Shown: positions 52,456-61,345 of the stretch, piece after piece
Position numbering within the stretch: position 1 is the stretch's first letter
How the letters are laid out: every line of letters starts with the position of its first letter
Assembly (NCBI RefSeq): GCF_040812395.1
Contig: NZ_JBFNXH010000002.1
Coordinates: 310,001-374,000 of the forward strand
Reading direction: 5' to 3'
DNA length: 64,000 bases
From: Paenibacillus_E sp040812395
GTDB lineage: Bacteria > Bacillota > Bacilli > Paenibacillales > NBRC-103111
The notes under the pieces: model-generated
Told to the model about the DNA's origin: nothing
Seen by the model: the letters and a program-made list of their open reading frames with translations, nothing else
Databases searched by the model: none
Position numbers and translations under genes: made by a program

Positions 52456-53103
52456 ATGAACAGTAAAATGGTTCTTATCAATGTAATCGTCATCTTAATC
52501 ATCCTTGCCGGTTTGGGAACCGCAGCCTACTATTACAACCAGTCTGCTAATTTCATAAGTACCGATAATGCGCATATTGATGGTCAGCAGGTAACAATTG
52601 CAGCAACGGCATCAGGAAAGCTCACGGATTGGAATGGCCAAATTGGCAAAGCATTTTCCTCGGGAGACCGCATAGGCAGTGTAATGCTGATTGGGCAGCC
52701 TACTGCGAGCAAGATAGATATTGAAGCTCCGACAAGTGCTACTATCGTGCAGCAGTCTGTGGTCCCAAATTCATTTGTTTCCGCAGGTGCTATACTGGCA
52801 CGCGCTTATGATTTGAACAATTTGTGGGTCACGGCCAACATTGAAGAGAAAAGTTACAACAATATCAAAACAGGGCAAACCGTTGATGTGTATGTAGATG
52901 CGTTTCCTGGCACGATCCTAAGCGGTAAAGTGGATAAAATTGGACTTGCCACAACGGGAACTTTCTCCCTTATGCCTTCCTCCAATACAAATGCCAACTA
53001 CACCAAGGTAGCGCAGGTGCTTCCAGTCACCGTGGTGCTTGATGGGTATAAAGGCGTCGCCTTGGCCCCTGGAATGAGTGTAAAGGTCCGTATCCATATC
53101 TAA
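52456..53103 (+). CDS. HlyD/EmrA-type membrane fusion protein (short)
   Basis: 215 residues. N-terminal membrane anchor (VIVILIILAGLGTAAYYY), then STDNAHIDGQQVTIAATASGKL, the lipoyl/barrel-sandwich start, and a beta-barrel with LWVTANIEEKSYNNIKTGQTV. The coiled-coil hairpin of Gram-negative EmrA is absent. GGAGG 7 bases upstream. It works with the downstream MFS pump, 12 bases on. Confidence 0.9.
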   Translation: MNSKMVLINVIVILIILAGLGTAAYYYNQSANFISTDNAHIDGQQVTIAATASGKLTDWNGQIGKAFSSGDRIGSVMLIGQPTASKIDIEAPTSATIVQQSVVPNSFVSAGAILARAYDLNNLWVTANIEEKSYNNIKTGQTVDVYVDAFPGTILSGKVDKIGLATTGTFSLMPSSNTNANYTKVAQVLPVTVVLDGYKGVALAPGMSVKVRIHI

Positions 53104-53115
53104 GGAGGTCGAAGG

Positions 53116-54684
53116 ATGGAACAACAAAAATCGATTGGGGGAACGCTGACCGTATTGATGCTGGGGGCATTTATTACCATCTTGAATCAGACGCTGCTTA
53201 ATATTGCGCTTCCGCATCTGATGACGGACTTTAATATCTCAGCGACAACGGCCCAATGGCTGTCCACGGCCTACATGCTTGTTAACGGAGTACTGATCCC
53301 TATATCTGCTTATTTGATAGCAAGCTTTGGGACCAAAAACTTGTTCGTGTTGGCGATGTCTGTTTTCACGGTCGGTTCTGTCGTATGTGCGATTACCCCG
53401 AATTTCACGCTAATGCTGCTCGGTCGTGTATTGCAAGCGTGCGGTGCGGGAATCATGATGCCCCTTATCATGAGTGTGTTTCTGACCGTGTTTCCTCCGG
53501 AAAAAAGAGGTGCAGCCTTGGGCTCAATGGGCATTGTGATGATGTTCGCTCCAGCCCTTGGGCCGACACTTGCGGGATGGATTGTGCAAAATTACTCCTG
53601 GCGGATTTTGTTTATCATGGTCATTCCGCTTGGCGCATTAGCTGTTGTGCTTGGCTTCCGCTATATGTCCAATATTATTAAACCGACAAATCCGAAGTTT
53701 GACGGCTGGGGAGCTCTCACCTCAACTTTAGGATTCGGCGGATTATTGTACGGGTTTAGCGAAGCGGGCAGCAAAGGGTGGGGAAGCTTCACTGTTATCG
53801 GATTTTTAATCTTCGGAGCAATTTTTACGGCGGCATTCGTATGGCGGGAATTCACGGTCGACGAGCCGCTCCTCGAAATGCGTGTATTTAAATACAATAT
53901 TTTTACATTAACGACGATTATCGGAGCCGCAATCAATTTAACGATGTTTGGAGCGATGATCCTGCTTCCGATTTATCTCCAGAATATACGCGGTTTTACA
54001 CCGCTCCAGTCCGGATTGTTGATGCTGCCGGGGGCGCTTCTGATGGGAGTCATGTCTCCGATTTCCGGCGCTCTGTTCGACCGGATCGGCGTGCGTCCAT
54101 TAGCGATAGTTGGGCTTATCATTACCACTTTTGCAACTTGGGAGTTCGGTAAACTGACTTCAGAAAGCACCTATTCGCATATTATTATGTTGTATACGGT
54201 CCGCAGCTTCGGTATGTCGCTCATTATGATGACCGTACAAACGGCGGGCCTCAATCAGATCCCGCACAATCTCAATGCTCATGCCACGGCCATGTCGAAT
54301 ACGATTCGGCAAATTGCTGCGTCCATAGGAACAGCTTTGCTCGTTACGGTGATGACATCAAGAACGACTGTGCATATGGGCGATTATGCAAATAATATCA
54401 CGACAAGCGAGCCGCAAATTGTGGATTTGCTGCAAGGATTAAGCGCTGGGATAGCGGCGGCAGCAGGCATTCCCATTCAGTCGGGACAGTCGCTTGCGGT
54501 TTCAACGCTGTATGGGTTAGCCATGAAAGAGGCCACGATCAAGGGGATCAATGATGCATTTGTGATCGCAACTTTGTTTGCTGCCTTCTCACTGGTGCTT
54601 TCTTTTTTTGTTTCGAACCCGAAGAAGAATCCGCAAAGCTTAACTGTCCCTCATACGGAGATCGCCGTCGAACCAGCCAAATAA
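53116..54684 (+). CDS. DHA2-family MFS multidrug transporter (EmrB/LmrB-like)
   Basis: 522 residues, about 14 membrane segments. LNIALPHLMTDFNIS and WLSTAYMLVNG are typical of EmrB/QacA; motif C is in APALGPTLAGWIVQ. It exports drugs by proton antiport. AAGGAGGTCG before the ATG. Central gene of an HlyD-EmrB-flavoprotein operon. Confidence 0.93.
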   Translation: MEQQKSIGGTLTVLMLGAFITILNQTLLNIALPHLMTDFNISATTAQWLSTAYMLVNGVLIPISAYLIASFGTKNLFVLAMSVFTVGSVVCAITPNFTLMLLGRVLQACGAGIMMPLIMSVFLTVFPPEKRGAALGSMGIVMMFAPALGPTLAGWIVQNYSWRILFIMVIPLGALAVVLGFRYMSNIIKPTNPKFDGWGALTSTLGFGGLLYGFSEAGSKGWGSFTVIGFLIFGAIFTAAFVWREFTVDEPLLEMRVFKYNIFTLTTIIGAAINLTMFGAMILLPIYLQNIRGFTPLQSGLLMLPGALLMGVMSPISGALFDRIGVRPLAIVGLIITTFATWEFGKLTSESTYSHIIMLYTVRSFGMSLIMMTVQTAGLNQIPHNLNAHATAMSNTIRQIAASIGTALLVTVMTSRTTVHMGDYANNITTSEPQIVDLLQGLSAGIAAAAGIPIQSGQSLAVSTLYGLAMKEATIKGINDAFVIATLFAAFSLVLSFFVSNPKKNPQSLTVPHTEIAVEPAK

Positions 54685-54714
54685 ATTCGGCGAAACCATA
54701 CAAAGGAGATTGCG

Positions 54715-55251
54715 ATGAAAATCTACATTGTTTACGACAGCGAGAATGGCCACACTGAAACTCTCGCGCGATCTGTTGCAGAAGGAGCACGGCAAGTTGA
54801 TCAGACCGAGGTGTGGGTTCATCATGTACATGAAGCGGATATCTACCAATTGGAGCATATGGATGCGATTATTTGGGGATGTCCAGGCCATTTCGGATCC
54901 ATCAGCGCCGGGTTGAAAGCGTGGATAGACCGGTTAGGTTATTTATGGGCGCATGGCAAGCTGGTTGATAAACTAGGCGCTGTGTTCTGCACGACAGCAA
55001 CGGTTCATGGGGGCATCGAAACCACGTTGCTGAATTTGATCACACCGATGCTGCATCAAGGAATGGTCATAGTGGGTTTGCCCGGTAACATTAAAGAAAA
55101 TGCGCTTTATGGCTCTTATTACGGTGTAGGCGTGACCTGCTCGGTAGAGCAGTCTCCCGCCGATCCGCCTAATTTGCCCACAGCTAATGATTTGGCCCTT
55201 GGGAGAGCGCTTGGAAAACGGGTAGCTGAATTCGCCAAAAAATTGACTTAA
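54715..55251 (+). CDS. flavodoxin-like NAD(P)H:quinone reductase (WrbA-type)
   Basis: 178 residues. FMN-binding loop YDSENGHTETLARSVAEG, then AIIWGCPGHFGSISAGLKAWIDR and the late loop TTATVHGG. WrbA-like enzymes reduce quinones by two electrons. Thirty bases after the pump, so the operon seems to pair export with quinone detoxification. Confidence 0.88.
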   Translation: MKIYIVYDSENGHTETLARSVAEGARQVDQTEVWVHHVHEADIYQLEHMDAIIWGCPGHFGSISAGLKAWIDRLGYLWAHGKLVDKLGAVFCTTATVHGGIETTLLNLITPMLHQGMVIVGLPGNIKENALYGSYYGVGVTCSVEQSPADPPNLPTANDLALGRALGKRVAEFAKKLT

Positions 55252-55288
55252 CAAATTAAACTTGAAGTAGGGCAGGTGATCAATACTT

Positions 55289-55717
55289 ATGCTTTATGCG
55301 ATTATTGCTGTTGTCGTAGTGGCTTTCATTTTTTTGATCGTATTCAACATGCGGGCTGCAAAGAGATCTCCTAAACCATCCGAACATCCAGCTCCGGAGA
55401 AGTTGGTTCGCTCATCGACAATAACGGAGGAGAAGCCGCCAGTTGAATCGGTTCATCCCATTCCTTCTCAGGCAGCCTCCATCTCCGCTCATGAAGAAGC
55501 ACCGATCGCTTCGAAACAGGAAAATTCGGACGCCATGTCGCCAGTTACTATGGGATACAAGAGACACAATGACGATCAGTATAGGCAAGCTTTGCGTCAA
55601 TTCTCCAAGGATGAACCGAATGCGGAAGAGAAGGGTTCAACGGAGAAGGGATCTTCGGAAAAAAATAAAGACCAAAATTTCCGGGAAGCGCTGCTTTCCA
55701 TTTCCAAGCAAGAGTAG
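55289..55717 (+). CDS. membrane-anchored hydrophilic protein with DQYRQAL motif
   Basis: 142 residues. N-terminal helix (LYAIIAVVVVAFIFLIVF), a Pro/Ser/Glu-rich linker, and two short related motifs: DDQYRQALRQFSKDE and DQNFREALLSISKQE. The same motif appears in the next small gene. I do not know the family. Confidence 0.65.
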   Translation: MLYAIIAVVVVAFIFLIVFNMRAAKRSPKPSEHPAPEKLVRSSTITEEKPPVESVHPIPSQAASISAHEEAPIASKQENSDAMSPVTMGYKRHNDDQYRQALRQFSKDEPNAEEKGSTEKGSSEKNKDQNFREALLSISKQE

Positions 55718-55780
55718 TCCAAAGCGGCAAGCTTTTTGCCCTTGAAAGTAAGCGACCATTATTTTTAGGAAAAGGTGATG

Positions 55781-55933
55781 ATGTTGTTGAGTGATAAACA
55801 CGCAGAACGTGACCTACAGATGAACAACGACGAACAATACAGACAGGCGATCAGGAACTTTGCAAGCGCAGAAAAAGCGGAAGATGACGATCAGCTTGCG
55901 GCAGTTGAGCAGTTGGAACAAACACTCGATTAA
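55781..55933 (+). CDS. small acidic protein sharing the EQYRQA motif, 50 residues
   Basis: Starts MLLSDKHAERDLQMNNDEQY; the motif EQYRQAIRNFASAE parallels the upstream protein's DQYRQALRQFSKDE. AAAGGTG precedes it; ATG 55778 is also possible. No membrane segment. Probably a soluble paralogue in the same transcription unit. Confidence 0.6.
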   Translation: MLLSDKHAERDLQMNNDEQYRQAIRNFASAEKAEDDDQLAAVEQLEQTLD

Positions 55934-55959
55934 CCCGAGAAGCGAAAATTGTACATTAA

Positions 55960-56227
55960 GAGGCTTTCCCAAAAGTAATAATAAAAAAGGAACGTGCACG
56001 TCCGTATTCAAAGAAAAAGTGAGGAGAGCATCTTCGGATGACAGCTGTCTCGTCCGCCTCCGGGGTAAGCCGCGTCAAAGATGGCATCGTCAAGCCGATT
56101 CACGGCGGCATTCACGACGCGAACGAGGTGATTTGGAGGGATGTCTTCCTCGAGATCCATTGGCAGGACAAATTTGAAAAGAGGCCGTCTCTCAGCCATA
56201 TTATTTCATGGCTTTTGAGACAGCCTC
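55960..56227 (-). mobile_element. internally deleted IS1182-family element
   Basis: Ends GAGGCTTTCCCAAAAG (55960-55975) and CTTTTGAGACAGCCTC (56212-56227) are inverted, with 3 mismatches, and match the IS1182-type end. Inside on the minus strand (56199 to 56008) is the transposase N-terminus: LEEDIPPNHLVRVVN, RLDDAIFDAAYPGGG, CHPKML. The catalytic part is gone, leaving about 268 bases that could still be moved by a related transposase. Confidence 0.8.
55989..56023 (+). repeat. 35-bp inverted repeat, left copy
   Basis: Begins GGAACGTGCACGTCCG and ends AAAAAGTGAG. Its exact reverse complement is at 58492-58526. It lies within the IS1182 remnant. Confidence 0.9.
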
Positions 56228-56337
56228 CTCGACAAACAGACCTGTTAAATGGATATTCTGAAATAAAACGCCCCTTTAAGCAGCGGTTTATTTATTAAAC
56301 CAGTCAACTTAAAAGGGAGCTTATCAGGGTCTTTTTT

Positions 56338-58311
56338 TCAATCATTATCCCTTATCGCAAAAAAAGTAGTGTTGGTATCCGGCATGTTCAGGAGCTCAGA
56401 AGGGCCGGTTAGTTTCAAGGAGAAAGATTTGAAAGCTTCCTTCACGGTATCGTCCACTAATCGGATCTTTATGGATTTTACGGTTTCTCCATCAGCAAAG
56501 ATAAGCTGTCCCTTCACTGGAATAAAGTCTGTATTAGGCAGTGCAGTGTCGCTTACCGTCGTATAATTCACCGCAATTTCGCCAGCGGTTCCTCCGCCCC
56601 TGTACACATTGGCGGTTACCGTGCCGGCGTCTTCATTGACCCATTGTAACAACGAACTCGAAGCAAACATTACTTTGCCTTTAGATGGCGCTGGACCTTT
56701 TACCGTAACCTTGCACGTTGCTGTGTAGTTCCCATCCTCTGTCGTCACGACGATATCTGCTGTTCCGGGAGTAAGTGCCCTTACATATCCCCAGTTACTT
56801 ACTTCCACGACTTTTGGATTTGTGGAATGCCAGGTAATTTTAGGATTGGCTGCATCTACTGGCTGAACTTTTGCTGTTAATTGCGCTATTGCGTCATACC
56901 CCTCTGTGTACAAATGGAGTTCACTGGCGTCCAGAGAAACACCTTGGACCGGTTTATCAGCGATATTAACATCGATTGTTACCGTAGGCGTACCGATGGA
57001 AGTAGTTACAGTAATTTTCGCAGTTCCTTGTGTTAGTGTATGTACCGTGCCCTCCAACCCTGTAGTTTCGGGATCAAACTTGCAGGAAACTGTGGCGACT
57101 TGTGTATTACTGGATGAACATAGTAACTGAACGTTGTCGCTCAAGTAGGCACGACCGTAGAAGCCAGAGGTACTATTGGAATGTGATTCGATCTTTGTCT
57201 CTCTTGAATCGATTCGAATGATGTTTTCAGGAGCTGGTGTAGGTGTGAATTCAATTAATAGATCTAGTCCATAAGCAGTCCCGTACCATTTTCCGTTTTC
57301 AAATTTATTGAAATTCATTATGTAGAAGCTGGTGAATGGGGGGGCAAAATTCATATTTTCAATCTTGATCATTTCACCGTTCGAATTAATGAAATACCGA
57401 TAATTGTGCGGTCCTTTAAGAATGATTTCCCCGCTATCTGAAAGGGATTCCACCTCCGAACCAGAATAGTGAGTAATGACTCCAGTAGGGGATATCCGAG
57501 TTGTTACTGAGTAAGTATCAACGAAGAGGAACCATCCGTTGTTCGATAGAAATCTCCAAACAGGGTGTTCAGAAGTAGCAAGAATTGTGGTCGTTTGTGT
57601 TTGAATGTCATAGAGCCAAAACTTGTACTTCCAACTCTTTCCACCCAGCTGTGGGTCATACTCATAAACACTCGTTTTGGTAATGAGTCGTTTTTCGTCT
57701 ATGGTATAACTATCAGCGGAAGTTAAATTTGTATTTGTTATAGCTCCATCATAATAAATGATAATGGTTCCCTGCTCATTTTTATACGCCAAATGGCCGT
57801 CTTTTGATATTGCTGCGTAAAAACTTTCACTACTGACTTGATTTTCTGCTGAAACATCTTTGTAGTTGTTGTTGCTGGTATTATATATCCAGATATGAGC
57901 CTTATTTTCTCCAATATGGGATGAGAACGCTACAAAATTGCCGGACTTGGGGGACGTTAGAAACACATTGTTGATGATAACAGTCGGACTTGTACCGGTA
58001 TTCCACAAATAAAGATCGGAACGCCGATTGTTCATCGCCACAAATATAGCCCCACTACTCGTTAAATAAGCTTTTGTCACATTCTCGAAAGGAACCGATG
58101 TAACCTGCTGAGTGTTTCTGTCTTTGATAGATACGGAGTCACTGGATATATACAAAATTCTGTTACTATCAAAATCCTCTATCCCTCCTGGAACTTTATC
58201 CAGAACCACACTTTCCGCTTTGGCCACTGAAGCAAGGCTACAAAGCAGTAGCAGAAAAAAAACAAGCAACATTATGGGGAGCATCAATTTTTTACGCGCT
58301 GAAATGATCAT
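56338..58311 (-). CDS. secreted surface protein with propeller-like, BIG2 and Calx-beta domains
   Basis: 657 residues. Signal peptide about 1-32 (ending VAKAES). Residues 40-370 carry repeated beta-strand blocks (NRILYISSDSVSIKD, SGAIFVAMNNRRSDLYLW, GNFVAFSSHIGENKAHIWI), like a beta-propeller. Then two Ig-like stretches, the second a BIG2 (LTAKVQPVDAANPKITWHST, VRALTPGTADIVV), and a C-terminal Calx-beta (NEDAGTVTANVYRGGG, ADGETVKSIKIRLVDD). No wall anchor. GGAGG 7 bases upstream. It lies between inverted IS1182 ends. Function unknown, probably adhesion or matrix. Confidence 0.8.
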   Translation of the reverse strand: MIISARKKLMLPIMLLVFFLLLLCSLASVAKAESVVLDKVPGGIEDFDSNRILYISSDSVSIKDRNTQQVTSVPFENVTKAYLTSSGAIFVAMNNRRSDLYLWNTGTSPTVIINNVFLTSPKSGNFVAFSSHIGENKAHIWIYNTSNNNYKDVSAENQVSSESFYAAISKDGHLAYKNEQGTIIIYYDGAITNTNLTSADSYTIDEKRLITKTSVYEYDPQLGGKSWKYKFWLYDIQTQTTTILATSEHPVWRFLSNNGWFLFVDTYSVTTRISPTGVITHYSGSEVESLSDSGEIILKGPHNYRYFINSNGEMIKIENMNFAPPFTSFYIMNFNKFENGKWYGTAYGLDLLIEFTPTPAPENIIRIDSRETKIESHSNSTSGFYGRAYLSDNVQLLCSSSNTQVATVSCKFDPETTGLEGTVHTLTQGTAKITVTTSIGTPTVTIDVNIADKPVQGVSLDASELHLYTEGYDAIAQLTAKVQPVDAANPKITWHSTNPKVVEVSNWGYVRALTPGTADIVVTTEDGNYTATCKVTVKGPAPSKGKVMFASSSLLQWVNEDAGTVTANVYRGGGTAGEIAVNYTTVSDTALPNTDFIPVKGQLIFADGETVKSIKIRLVDDTVKEAFKSFSLKLTGPSELLNMPDTNTTFFAIRDND

Positions 58312-58441
58312 ACATCAACCTCCAATGAATTTATTGTTACATATCGTATCAATTGTGTAATTTATTTACAATATCTCATGTGCATTGAACGTATATGAAA
58401 TTTTTCAAACGGCTACTTGAAGTCGCATTGTTTCGTTTTAA

Positions 58442-58478
58442 AAGGAGCTTAGCACATACAAGCCGCTTAGCTCCTTAT
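58442..58478. terminator. hairpin downstream of the IS-flanked gene region
   Basis: AAGGAGCTTAGC and GCTTAGCTCCTT pair with one mismatch. Its sequence resembles the terminator at 18750-18790. Confidence 0.55.
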
Positions 58479-58491
58479 TTCAATTCAGATA

Positions 58492-58556
58492 CTCACTTTT
58501 TCTTTGAATACGGACGTGCACGTTCCGTTAGGCATGTTTGTTGGGACAGACTCTTT
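58492..58556 (-). mobile_element. solitary IS1182-type end, inverted
   Basis: Contains the right copy of the 35-bp repeat (58492-58526) and, in minus reading, GAGTCTGTCCCAAC (58553-58540), an IS1182-like end. It faces the remnant at 55960-56227, enclosing the surface-protein gene. Confidence 0.7.
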
Positions 58557-58567
58557 CTGACAAGCAA

Positions 58568-59233
58568 GCATCATGCGGTACGAGCATTTGAGATGATGGA
58601 CGTAGAAGATCCGGAAGTGCCACAGCTGTTTGGATCACCCATACCGCCTCGATCCGCGATAGATCGTCTTTTTGCACCGGTGATCGGAACGTAGATGCCT
58701 TAATTGGTGGTATTTACGGTAATACGCACATTTCGCGGAACTACCGTACCTTATGAGCAGGAAATGCTGGGTTTCAGGCCAGTTTTCGCCCATTTAACGC
58801 ACCCTAGTTCCGCTTCATGGGGAGGAAAGGGACGTTACCGTGGAATAAGGCATCGTAGTTCCGTCGACCGTCGATGTCGCTGTGCATGGAGGATTGGCGG
58901 TCCGGCAGTTGCTCCCCGGTTTTCTTGCGAAGCTTACAGAGGCAAAATGCACCCGGAACCTTACAGGGTGTTCATAGATAGGAATACCGGATGGAAGACA
59001 GGTAGTTAAAAGAGAAGTGGAAGGCAGCACAAAGTCGAACAGAGAGGGGGATGGGTATGGGGTGGAGAAGCGTTAGCGCCCGTATTTGAAATCGTCTTAT
59101 TACCGCTAAGTAAATTCAATAAAAAGACGATTTCAAGAAACGGTCGGAACCCCATTCTTAAGTCCACTCCCTATGCGCCGACGTATGGGTCTAGACAAGA
59201 ACCTGAGGCGCAGCCCGCAGCCTCAGGTTTTTT
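58568..59233 (+). repeat. dispersed structured element, copy 2
   Basis: Aligned with copy 1 from GCAT...GGTACGAG onward. 17-mers at 58686-58702 (GGAACGTAGATGCCTTA), 58737-58753 (GGAACTACCGTACCTTA), 58795-58811 (TAACGCACCCTAGTTCC) and 58846-58862 (TAAGGCATCGTAGTTCC). Long hairpin TTGAAATCGTCTT (59086-59098) with AAGACGATTTCAA (59124-59136). Terminator AACCTGAGGC (59200) with GCCTCAGGTT (59220) and six T. Contains about 80 bases (near 58960-59045) missing from copy 1. The 58557-59307 gap has no convincing gene. Confidence 0.85.
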
Positions 59234-59307
59234 CACATCCGAATGATTCCAAGCTCTGAGGCATAATCTAACGTGACGAAGCAAGTATCAAGTGGCGAGG
59301 TGATTGC

Positions 59308-60189
59308 ATGGAGGGGTACGGCTCTTGGACGCTCCATCATGAAATGACAAGGCTTGCGAAGGCATATCCATTTCTCCATATGCCGGTTATCGGACAAAGT
59401 GTCATGGGCAAAAATATGGCTGCTATTCGGATCGGACAGGGGACAAGAGAGATCTCGTATAATGCCTCTTTTCATGCGAACGAGTGGATAACAACACCGC
59501 TGCTTATGCGATTCCTGGAAGAGCTTGCCGACGCTTATGCGAGGGGAGCATCTTGGCGTGGCAGCAACATTCGGCAGCTGCTTTCCGAAGCGACATTATG
59601 GCTGGTGCCCATGGTTAACCCAGATGGCGTAGACCTAGTGCTGGAGGGCATTACAGCCGACCATCCTTTCGGGGCTGCGCTTCGCTACTGGAACAGCGGG
59701 TCGGAAGACTTTCAGAATTGGAAGGCGAATATTCGAGGTGTTGATCTCAACGATCAATTCCCTGCGCACTGGGAGGAGGAGGCTGCCCGTAGAGGCCAGC
59801 TTGGACCGGGTGAGCGGGATTATGGGGGGGAAGCGCCATTAACAGAGCCTGAAGCCACTGCAATAGCTGCTTTTACAGAATGGCGGTCCTTCGAGCTGGT
59901 TATGGCTTTGCATACGCAAGGGCAAGAGATCTACTGGAACTATCGCGATTATGAACCTACGGAGTCTGAGGCGTTTGCGGAACGTTTGGCTTTGGTTAGC
60001 GGCTATAAGGCCGTTAAACTTACCGGGAGCGATGCCGGTTATAAAGACTGGTTTATTCAATGTTTTCGAAGACCGGGATTTACCGTTGAGGTTGGTTTGG
60101 GCGTAAATCCGCTCCCAGCCGAAAAGTTCCTTGCACTATATGAAGAAGTAGTGCCAATCTTGTTAGAAGGACTTAAGTTAAAGGTTTAG
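59308..60189 (+). CDS. M14-family zinc carboxypeptidase (gamma-D-glutamyl-meso-DAP peptidase type)
   Basis: 293 residues. Zinc ligands in SFHANEW (HxxE) and ALHTQG; catalytic Glu in FTVEVGLG. MVNPDGVDLVLEG and RGVDLNDQFPAHWE are typical of the bacterial gamma-D-Glu-mDAP M14 group. It lacks a signal peptide and LysM repeats, unlike secreted relatives, so it may act in the cytosol or sporangium on wall peptides. GAGGTGATT upstream of the ATG. Confidence 0.88.
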   Translation: MEGYGSWTLHHEMTRLAKAYPFLHMPVIGQSVMGKNMAAIRIGQGTREISYNASFHANEWITTPLLMRFLEELADAYARGASWRGSNIRQLLSEATLWLVPMVNPDGVDLVLEGITADHPFGAALRYWNSGSEDFQNWKANIRGVDLNDQFPAHWEEEAARRGQLGPGERDYGGEAPLTEPEATAIAAFTEWRSFELVMALHTQGQEIYWNYRDYEPTESEAFAERLALVSGYKAVKLTGSDAGYKDWFIQCFRRPGFTVEVGLGVNPLPAEKFLALYEEVVPILLEGLKLKV

Positions 60190-60286
60190 TTCGGAGACAA
60201 GTCGCTCTAACTTGGCCGTGCACGTTAAGAACCGATCCGCCCAGCGTTCATATACTGTTGACAGGAAACTGTTGGGAGGAATGAAC

Positions 60287-60496
60287 ATGGCACCGAAAGG
60301 TAAAGGCGGCAAGGTTACGAAAAAGAAAGAACTCTCATCTCGCGTTCAATATACGATGAGACTTGTAGAATCGTCCACTTGCGGGGTTTGCAAACAGCAA
60401 TGCGCGAGGGGACTGAGATATCTGGCGCATATGTCGGAGCCGGGGGCCGTAGGCAAAGGGGTTCCGTGTATACTTACGAGAAAGCGCATCAACTGA
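60287..60496 (+). CDS. small basic Cys-containing protein, 69 residues
   Basis: Starts MAPKGKGGKVTKKKELSSRV; Cys cluster STCGVCKQQCARG plus a later PC. GGGAGG 7 bases upstream fixes ATG 60287 over two upstream ATGs. Family not recognised; the Cys pattern could bind metal. Confidence 0.6.
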   Translation: MAPKGKGGKVTKKKELSSRVQYTMRLVESSTCGVCKQQCARGLRYLAHMSEPGAVGKGVPCILTRKRIN

Positions 60497-60611
60497 TTGA
60501 ACAGGAGAGAAGGATATGCCGTCATATACGTAGAGGTGAAACGATGATAAGCATAATTCGCCTGCTGCGTAGAGGTATCCTGAATAAACTCGCTAGTCTA
60601 ATCGAACACCG

Positions 60612-60661
60612 CATCAAAACAGCCCCTGCATCTAGAGTTGGATGCAAGGGCTGTTTTGATG
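60612..60661. terminator. long bidirectional terminator
   Basis: CATCAAAACAGCCCCTGCATC and GATGCAAGGGCTGTTTTGATG pair nearly perfectly; A and T tracts are within the stem ends. Confidence 0.9.
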
Positions 60662-60847
60662 TTACTTATGATGGATGGAGCATTTGTTTTCAATAAAACG
60701 AATCTGGTTCTCGATCCGATTCAGAGTCTCATTCGCTTCTTGTGAGGATGAGGCTTGGGTTTGAAATTGCTGGAGCTCTTCCTTTAAGCTGTGCAAATCA
60801 TTGCCTGCATTCGCGCAGTCATAATTGCTTTCCAAATTATTGATCAT
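60662..60847 (-). CDS. small hydrophilic coiled-coil-like protein, 61 residues
   Basis: Starts MINNLESNYDCANAGNDLHS, then helical LKEELQQFQTQASSSQEANE. AGGAGG 5-6 bases before ATG 60847. Function unknown; one of a cluster of tiny minus-strand genes. Confidence 0.65.
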   Translation of the reverse strand: MINNLESNYDCANAGNDLHSLKEELQQFQTQASSSQEANETLNRIENQIRFIENKCSIHHK

Positions 60848-60874
60848 GTCCTGCCTCCTATGGACCAAGAATGG

Positions 60875-60961
60875 TTATTTCTTGCCTTTTTGACCGCTTC
60901 GATCCGAAGTGCGTGTGGTCGTGTTCTGGTTCCCGTGACCTTGTTGTTTTTTGTCGGACAT
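60875..60961 (-). CDS. tiny hydrophilic protein, 28 residues
   Basis: MSDKKQQGHGNQNTTTRTSD plus RSGQKGKK, with AAGGAGG 9 bases before the ATG. Composition (Gln, Asn, Lys, Thr, Gly) resembles minor small acid-soluble spore proteins. It ends 27 bases before the 61-residue gene on the same strand. Confidence 0.55.
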   Translation of the reverse strand: MSDKKQQGHGNQNTTTRTSDRSGQKGKK

Positions 60962-61050
60962 AGATGTTTTCCTCCTTTTTCTTGGGTGGACAATTGGACT
61001 ACCCGTTTATTATGAGCCGAGACTTAAATTTGATACGGAAACAAAAATAA

Positions 61051-61086
61051 AAGCCTGGCGAGCGATGGGGATCGTTCGTCAGGCTT
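61051..61086 (-). terminator. terminator of the 59-residue gene
   Basis: AAGCCTG-GCGAGCGAT and ATCGTTCGT-CAGGCTT; the T-run lies on the minus strand after the stem. Confidence 0.85.
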
Positions 61087-61109
61087 AAAGGTTATGTGTG
61101 TAGTGCTGA

Positions 61110-61289
61110 TCAGTGGTTTGGCGTTAGCAATTTGTCTTCAAGCGATTGCTTAAGTTTTTTGATGGCGTCTGTTTCTATCTTGTGGTTTTGGTTGAATTTC
61201 GCGCCTGTAAGTGCAAGCGCTTCCTTAACCGTCATTTCCACACGAATAACTTCTTCGCCTTGCGGGATTTGGACGTTATTGTTGCTCAT
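61110..61289 (-). CDS. small hypothetical protein, 59 residues
   Basis: Starts MSNNNVQIPQGEEVIRVEMT, with VKEALALTGAKFNQNHKIET following. GGAG 8 bases upstream fixes ATG 61289. Soluble; family not recognised. A strong palindrome lies in its promoter. Confidence 0.65.
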   Translation of the reverse strand: MSNNNVQIPQGEEVIRVEMTVKEALALTGAKFNQNHKIETDAIKKLKQSLEDKLLTPNH

Positions 61290-61345
61290 TTTCATCACTC
61301 CTATGTCAACTTTTTGAAGTGGAAACCTTGATTTGACGCACTTTT

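Noticed and set aside
58704..59009. Open frame of about 100 codons in repeat copy 2 (GTTVPYEQEMLGF)
   Set aside because: It runs through the nested 17-mers and is broken in copies 1 and 3, so it is more likely a by-product of the repeat.
60543..60696. 50-codon frame starting MISIIRLLRRGILNK with an AGAGGTG box
   Set aside because: It would have to be translated through the long terminator at 60612-60661.
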